Below, in pieces: positions 6,132 to 9,427 of a stretch of 9,427 nt of DNA. Origin of the DNA: Bdellovibrionales bacterium (lineage in GTDB: Bacteria; Bdellovibrionota; Bacteriovoracia; Bacteriovoracales; Bacteriovoracaceae). The notes under the pieces are model-generated. The model was not told the DNA's origin. It saw only the letters and a list, made by a program, of their open reading frames with translations, and did not search any database. How positions within the stretch are numbered: the stretch's first letter is position 1; each line of letters opens with the position of its first letter. The position numbers were made by a program, and so were the translations under genes. The stretch is taken from positions 1 to 9,427 of the forward strand of contig DAOVTR010000040.1 of assembly GCA_030633015.1 (NCBI GenBank), read 5' to 3'.

Positions 6132-7859
6132 ATGAATGAAATTGCTTTAAAAAATGCTGAGGCCTGGGCAGCAAACTCCTATTTTGACGCTAAGTCTCGA
6201 AAAGAGATCCAAGAATTATTGGATCAAAATAATGACAAAGAACTTACAGACCGCTTTTATAAAAATCTTGAATTTGGAACTGGTGGCATGAGAGGAATTA
6301 TTGGTGCAGGAAACAACAGGATGAACCAATATAACATAATGAGAGCAACTCAGGCCCTATCTGACTATATTAATAAAACCAAAACAGGTGATGCAAGCGC
6401 CGCAATTAGTTATGATTCTAGAAGATTTTCTTTTGAATATGCTAAAATAACTGCCAGTGTATTTGCTGCTAATAACATTCACTCCTACATCTACAAACGA
6501 CTTAATCCAGTATGCCTATTATCTTTTTCAGTAAGACACCATCAAACAAATGCTGGTGTAATGATTACTGCAAGCCACAATCCTCCTGAATATAATGGCT
6601 ATAAAGTTTATTGGGATGATGGATGCCAAATTACGGCCCCTCACGATAAAAATATTATAAATAACTATAATAAAATAAAGGATTTTTCTAAAATTTTATC
6701 CATGGACTTTGATCAAGCTCAAGAAGATGGTTTTATTCACTGGGTAGGAGAAGAAGTAGAAAATATCTACCTGAAACTGATTTATGAAAAAGCAATTAAT
6801 CCTAAACTCTGCAAACAAGAAGGGAAAAAACTTAAATTTATCTACACTCCAATCCATGGAACTGGTCTAAAACCTTGTACCAATGCACTCAATGCACTTG
6901 GACTAACTAATTATCAAGTTGTAAAAGAACAAGCAGAACCTGATGAGGATTTTCCAACTGTAACCTCACCAAATCCTGAAAATCCTGAAGCTCTTGCGTT
7001 GGCAGTAAAACTATTAGAAGAGACAAACTCTGACGTGGCATTTGGCTCGGATCCGGACGCTGATCGAATCGGTGTAGCTGTAAAACATATTGATAAAATC
7101 TACTATCTTTCGGGCAATCAAATTGGAACACTTCTATTAAATTATGTTTGTAAAAATCTAACAGATAACAACCAAATGCCTCAAAATCCATATTGCGTAA
7201 AAACAATTGTTACTACTGATCTTCAAGCAGACATTGCCAAGAAATATGGAGTTAAAATTTATAATACACTCACGGGTTTTAAATGGATCTGTGGAAAAAT
7301 GAGAGATATTGAAACGACTGATTCCTCTCAAAATTTTATTTTTGGAACTGAGGAATCATTTGGCTATCTTAACCACGACTACGTGCGAGATAAAGATGGA
7401 GTTGCTCCAATCACCCTACTTGCTGAAATGTCACTATTTTATAAACTTAAAAATATGACCCTAATTGATGGCCTTGATGAAATATTTAATGAGTTTGGCT
7501 TTGCTTATGAAACACTCTTAAATATAAATTACTATGGGGCAGAAGGGTCATCTAAAATCAAACGAATTATGGATTCTTTTAGAAGTTATAAGTCTGATAA
7601 TATTTGCGACGAACAAATTAAAAATGTTTCCGATTATTTAAAACCAGAAGTAACCAATTTACCTTCTAGCAATGTTTTAGAGTTTCAATTTCAATCTGGT
7701 ATGAAACTTTTAATGAGACCTTCAGGAACTGAACCTAAAATAAAATTTTATCTCCTTATTAGAGATAATTCATCATCTCTTGACGAAAGCAAGAAAAAAG
7801 CGCAGTTAAAAGCAGATGATTTTATTAATTTCATTAAAAAAGAGTGTGAAAGAATTTAA
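6132..7859 (+). CDS. Phospho-sugar mutase (phosphoglucomutase/phosphomannomutase, PGM2/PgcA type), 575 aa
   Basis: An alpha-D-phosphohexomutase that interconverts hexose 1- and 6-phosphates through a phosphoserine intermediate, linking glycolysis to nucleotide-sugar and glycogen synthesis. All four family motifs are present in order: active-site loop TASHNP with Ser148, Mg2+ loop DPDADR (307-312), sugar-binding loop GTEES (405-409) and phosphate-binding loop RPSGTEP (529-535). An N-terminal FGTGGMRGIIG stretch (48-58) is typical of the longer PGM2/PgcA branch, and 575 aa fits that branch (B. subtilis PgcA is close to 580). The ATG at 6132 has GAGG six bases upstream. Its TAA stop overlaps the ATG of queC by one base, so the two are translated from one mRNA. 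Glucose, mannose or pentose preference cannot be decided from the motifs. Confidence 0.95.
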   Translation: MNEIALKNAEAWAANSYFDAKSRKEIQELLDQNNDKELTDRFYKNLEFGTGGMRGIIGAGNNRMNQYNIMRATQALSDYINKTKTGDASAAISYDSRRFSFEYAKITASVFAANNIHSYIYKRLNPVCLLSFSVRHHQTNAGVMITASHNPPEYNGYKVYWDDGCQITAPHDKNIINNYNKIKDFSKILSMDFDQAQEDGFIHWVGEEVENIYLKLIYEKAINPKLCKQEGKKLKFIYTPIHGTGLKPCTNALNALGLTNYQVVKEQAEPDEDFPTVTSPNPENPEALALAVKLLEETNSDVAFGSDPDADRIGVAVKHIDKIYYLSGNQIGTLLLNYVCKNLTDNNQMPQNPYCVKTIVTTDLQADIAKKYGVKIYNTLTGFKWICGKMRDIETTDSSQNFIFGTEESFGYLNHDYVRDKDGVAPITLLAEMSLFYKLKNMTLIDGLDEIFNEFGFAYETLLNINYYGAEGSSKIKRIMDSFRSYKSDNICDEQIKNVSDYLKPEVTNLPSSNVLEFQFQSGMKLLMRPSGTEPKIKFYLLIRDNSSSLDESKKKAQLKADDFINFIKKECERI

Positions 7860-8557
7860 TGAATACAAAAACAAATGAACTTGCTGTTGTCTTAGTCAGT
7901 GGCGGAATGGACTCTCTTGTTACTGCCGCAATGGCCAATGAAACTCATGAGCGCCTAGCTTTTTTGCATCTTAATTATGGACAAAAAACAGAGGCTAAAG
8001 AACTTGAGTGCTTCAATAAAATTGCAGATTTTTATAAAGTTCCAGAAATTTTTAGAAAAGTAATTGATGTTAGTTATTTTAAACAAATCGGAGGAAGCTC
8101 CTTAACTGATGACCAGATAGAAGTAAAAAAATATCATGGTGATTCTAACGAAATTCCTGACAGTTATGTTCCTTTTAGAAATACACATATAATTGCCATG
8201 GCCGTAACTTGGGCCGAAGTTATTGGAGCAAAAAAGATTTATATTGGAGCAGTTTTTGAAGACTCATCTGGATATCCAGATTGTAGACCTAGCTATTATG
8301 AGGCAATAAATAAACTTATTTTTGAAGGGACTAAAGAACAAGATATAACTGTAATTACCCCTGTTATTAATATGAAAAAAGAAGAGATTGTAAATAAAGC
8401 AATTGAACTTAATGCCCCAATAAAATCCTGTTGGTCATGTTACTCTGAAAATGAAGAAGCTTGTGGAGTATGTGATTCATGTGCTCTTCGTCTGCGAGGC
8501 TTTCAAAAAGCTGGTATTGAAGATCCAATCCCTTATAAAATAAAACCAATCTATTGA
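7859..8557 (+). CDS. queC: 7-cyano-7-deazaguanine synthase QueC
   Basis: QueC converts 7-carboxy-7-deazaguanine, ammonia and ATP to preQ0, the precursor of queuosine in tRNA wobble positions. The N-terminal PP-loop ATPase motif is SGGMDS (14-19). The LNYGQK, VPFRNTH and GYPDCRPSYYEA blocks are characteristic of the family. The C-terminal zinc site is formed by Cys194, Cys202, Cys205 and Cys208 (SCY, CGVCDSC), followed by ALRLRGF. An additional Cys191 precedes the site (SCWSC). The 232-aa length is normal. The ATG shares its A with the last base of the phosphohexomutase TAA (TAATG), and the local Shine-Dalgarno is weak, so translational coupling is likely. No queD, queE or folE is in the window, and no preQ1 riboswitch precedes the operon as far as I can see. 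The DNA-modifying dpd systems also use preQ0, but nothing here supports that role. Confidence 0.96.
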   Translation: MNTKTNELAVVLVSGGMDSLVTAAMANETHERLAFLHLNYGQKTEAKELECFNKIADFYKVPEIFRKVIDVSYFKQIGGSSLTDDQIEVKKYHGDSNEIPDSYVPFRNTHIIAMAVTWAEVIGAKKIYIGAVFEDSSGYPDCRPSYYEAINKLIFEGTKEQDITVITPVINMKKEEIVNKAIELNAPIKSCWSCYSENEEACGVCDSCALRLRGFQKAGIEDPIPYKIKPIY

Positions 8558-8692
8558 GAGAGAGGTATGGCCAGCAATTTTCGGCCGCATTGCGTAATTC
8601 AATTATTTCTAAATCAAGCAAAGTCAATATTGCCTGATTTTCAGGGAAGAGCTTAGTATTCGGGTTCCAAAAAAATAATATCATTTTAGCAG
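8558..8692 (+). other. Spacer between queC and the transposase remnant
   Basis: No convincing gene. A 29-codon frame (8567-8656, MASNFRPHC...) opens just after a GAGAGAGG run, but the spacing is poor and I recognise no family. The section 8569-8593 is locally GC-rich and self-complementary: GCAAT (8574-8578) can pair with ATTGC (8589-8593) around the palindrome CGGCCG (8582-8587), and GGCC recurs. No T-run follows, so this is not a standard terminator for queC. It could be an insertion boundary or the cut-off start of a destroyed gene. Confidence 0.4.
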
Positions 8693-9150
8693 CTATCTAG
8701 AGAAAATTCTGGTGATGATACGACCCAACTTAGCTATTGATTCCAATTGATATTTAAAGCAACTAATGAAAAAAATGAAAGAATTTTTGCCATAAACTTT
8801 TCTTTATTTTTTTATATTCAAGGGCCTTTTGAAATACACGACAACTAAGCTCTTGAACTTGATCCACTAGAAATGCCAGCATCATTAGGAATGCGAAATT
8901 TGTCGCAAGATTTTCTTTTCCATGCTCATAAGATGTTCAAAATTATAGCCTTGATTTTTTAAAGTATTAATTCAATAGCCCACCTTTTTCTCCCCGCTTG
9001 CACGATACTAAAAACATTTTTTTTATTAAGTTTAAGATCTGTAACCCAACTAAACTTCAGTTCCTTTCCTTCCTGAATCCATTCATAATCGACAGTTGCG
9101 AGTCCACTTTTCTCATGAGTTATTTTTTCTACCTTTTTCTCTATGGTCAT
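8693..9150 (-). pseudogene. Decayed DDE transposase, C-terminal portion only, with multiple frameshifts
   Basis: Read leftward, the C-terminal part of a DDE transposase appears in pieces. Segment one (9150 to 8962) encodes a stretch with WVTDLKL and AGRKRWAIE before TAA at 8959-8961. Segment two, in another frame (8968 to 8933), gives NTLKNQGYNFEH. Segment three, in the third frame (8933 to 8766), gives SYEHGKENLATNFAFLMMLA, then FLVDQVQELSC and KKSLWQKF, before TAG at 8763-8765. Joined, these match the order I know from IS4-like transposases (TDL, GRxRWKIENExFNTLKNxGYxxEHxxGHGKxxL, LAFLxDQ). Compared with that pattern, about ten nucleotides are missing after RWAIE and one after NFEH. A further shift may carry homology on to TAG at 8693. 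The catalytic N-terminal part is absent, so it cannot be active. The exact IS family is not assigned. Confidence 0.8.
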
Positions 9151-9427
9151 TCATTGCTCAAAGGAGTATTCATTAGTTGATAAAGGCCAAAAGTTGAAAG
9201 ATATTTTCGTTGCATAATTTTATACCTAGAAAAAGTTATGCAGAGATAATAGATCTTATTTTACGTATTGAGAAGGCCGTTTTTTTTTAATCTATTACGA
9301 AAAAAAAATAAAAGAATCACTAAAAACATCCTAATATTCACGACTTCAGCGAAGACCGGAGATTACTGCTAAAACTCACAGAATATAAAATTTAACTTGC
9401 ATTAGAATTATTTACTTTCTTCTTGAA
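9151..9427. other. Non-coding, AT-rich right end with no recognised gene
   Basis: All frames on both strands are broken by frequent stops, and long A and T homopolymers are present (near 9291-9299 and 9301-9308). The upstream catalytic half of the transposase would be expected here, but I could not recognise it, so it has been deleted or has decayed beyond recognition. A 7-bp inverted repeat, TGCATAA (9211-9217) and TTATGCA (9236-9242), is present with an 18-nt spacer. The last 40 bases could be the edge of another gene, but only about 11 open codons are visible on the minus strand. Confidence 0.45.
9211..9242. repeat. Short inverted repeat TGCATAA/TTATGCA
   Basis: Perfect 7-bp arms at 9211-9217 and 9236-9242 enclose 18 nt. 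Pairing can extend by four A-T pairs (9218-9221 with 9231-9234) if one G (9235) is bulged. It lies about 60 bp upstream of the transposase remnant relative to that remnant's direction. It could be a protein-binding dyad, a degraded insertion-sequence feature, or chance in AT-rich DNA. Confidence 0.3.

Noticed and set aside
6907..7206. 99-codon minus-strand frame inside the phosphohexomutase gene
   Set aside because: It is antisense to the Mg2+-binding loop region of a clearly real gene and has a low-complexity Leu/Gln-rich composition typical of shadow frames.
4257..8557. Functional link between queC and the nearby tRNA
   Set aside because: Queuosine is placed in tRNAs with GUN anticodons (Tyr, His, Asn, Asp); tRNA-Val(GAC) is not a substrate.
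8409..8684. 91-codon minus-strand frame overlapping the 3' end of queC
   Set aside because: Half of it is antisense to the conserved zinc-binding end of QueC and the rest matches no family I know; no ribosome binding site is evident.
8959..9150. 63-aa minus-strand protein as an independent gene
   Set aside because: Its sequence is the first readable piece of a broken transposase and it ends at a frameshift, so it is annotated as part of the pseudogene.
9275..9310. T-run after AAGGCCG as an intrinsic terminator
   Set aside because: No stem longer than three base pairs precedes the T-run and no gene ends nearby.
9320..9399. Short plus-strand frame encoding NIHDFSEDR and following residues
   Set aside because: Only about 22 codons between stops, with no start, ribosome binding site or recognisable family.

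Overview
The window is AT-rich DNA from a Gram-negative bacterium. A lipoprotein-type DsbA-like protein with an N-terminal SurA-like region, an NhaA antiporter and a CCA-encoding tRNA fit a marine or low-GC lineage. The SurA-like plus thioredoxin arrangement is familiar from Bdellovibrio/Bacteriovorax-type and myxobacterial genomes, so a Bacteriovorax-like predator is my best guess, but this is a tentative inference from protein flavour only.

Layout. Bases 1-702 (minus) carry the first 234 codons of a secreted DsbA-family lipoprotein that runs off the left edge. Bases 761-4151 (minus) hold two overlapping genes for the half-transporters of a heterodimeric ABC exporter, with one consensus and one degenerate ATP site. 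A tRNA-Val(GAC) lies on the plus strand at 4257-4331. A strong hairpin with a T-tract (4353-4394) separates it from nhaA (minus, 4410-5624), a Na+/H+ antiporter. A small single-cluster ferredoxin (minus, 5749-5997) follows, then a divergent intergenic region. On the plus strand a PGM2-type phosphohexomutase (6132-7859) overlaps queC (7859-8557) by one base, so these two form an operon. The right end (8558-9427) has no intact gene. It contains the decayed C-terminal part of a DDE transposase on the minus strand, spread over at least three reading frames.

How the genes work together. The ABC pair and the DsbA-like lipoprotein are codirectional and closely spaced and could share a transcript, although the lipoprotein also has a plausible promoter of its own. 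The exporter cargo cannot be read from the sequence. NhaA, ferredoxin, phosphohexomutase and QueC are housekeeping functions (ion homeostasis, electron transfer, sugar-phosphate interconversion, 7-deazaguanine synthesis) with no evident common pathway. I found no CRISPR array, no prophage module and no convincing new system. The points most worth checking are the matched asymmetry of the ABC pair, including a shortened front end in one nucleotide-binding domain, its possible tie to the thiol protein, and the transposase scar beside queC.
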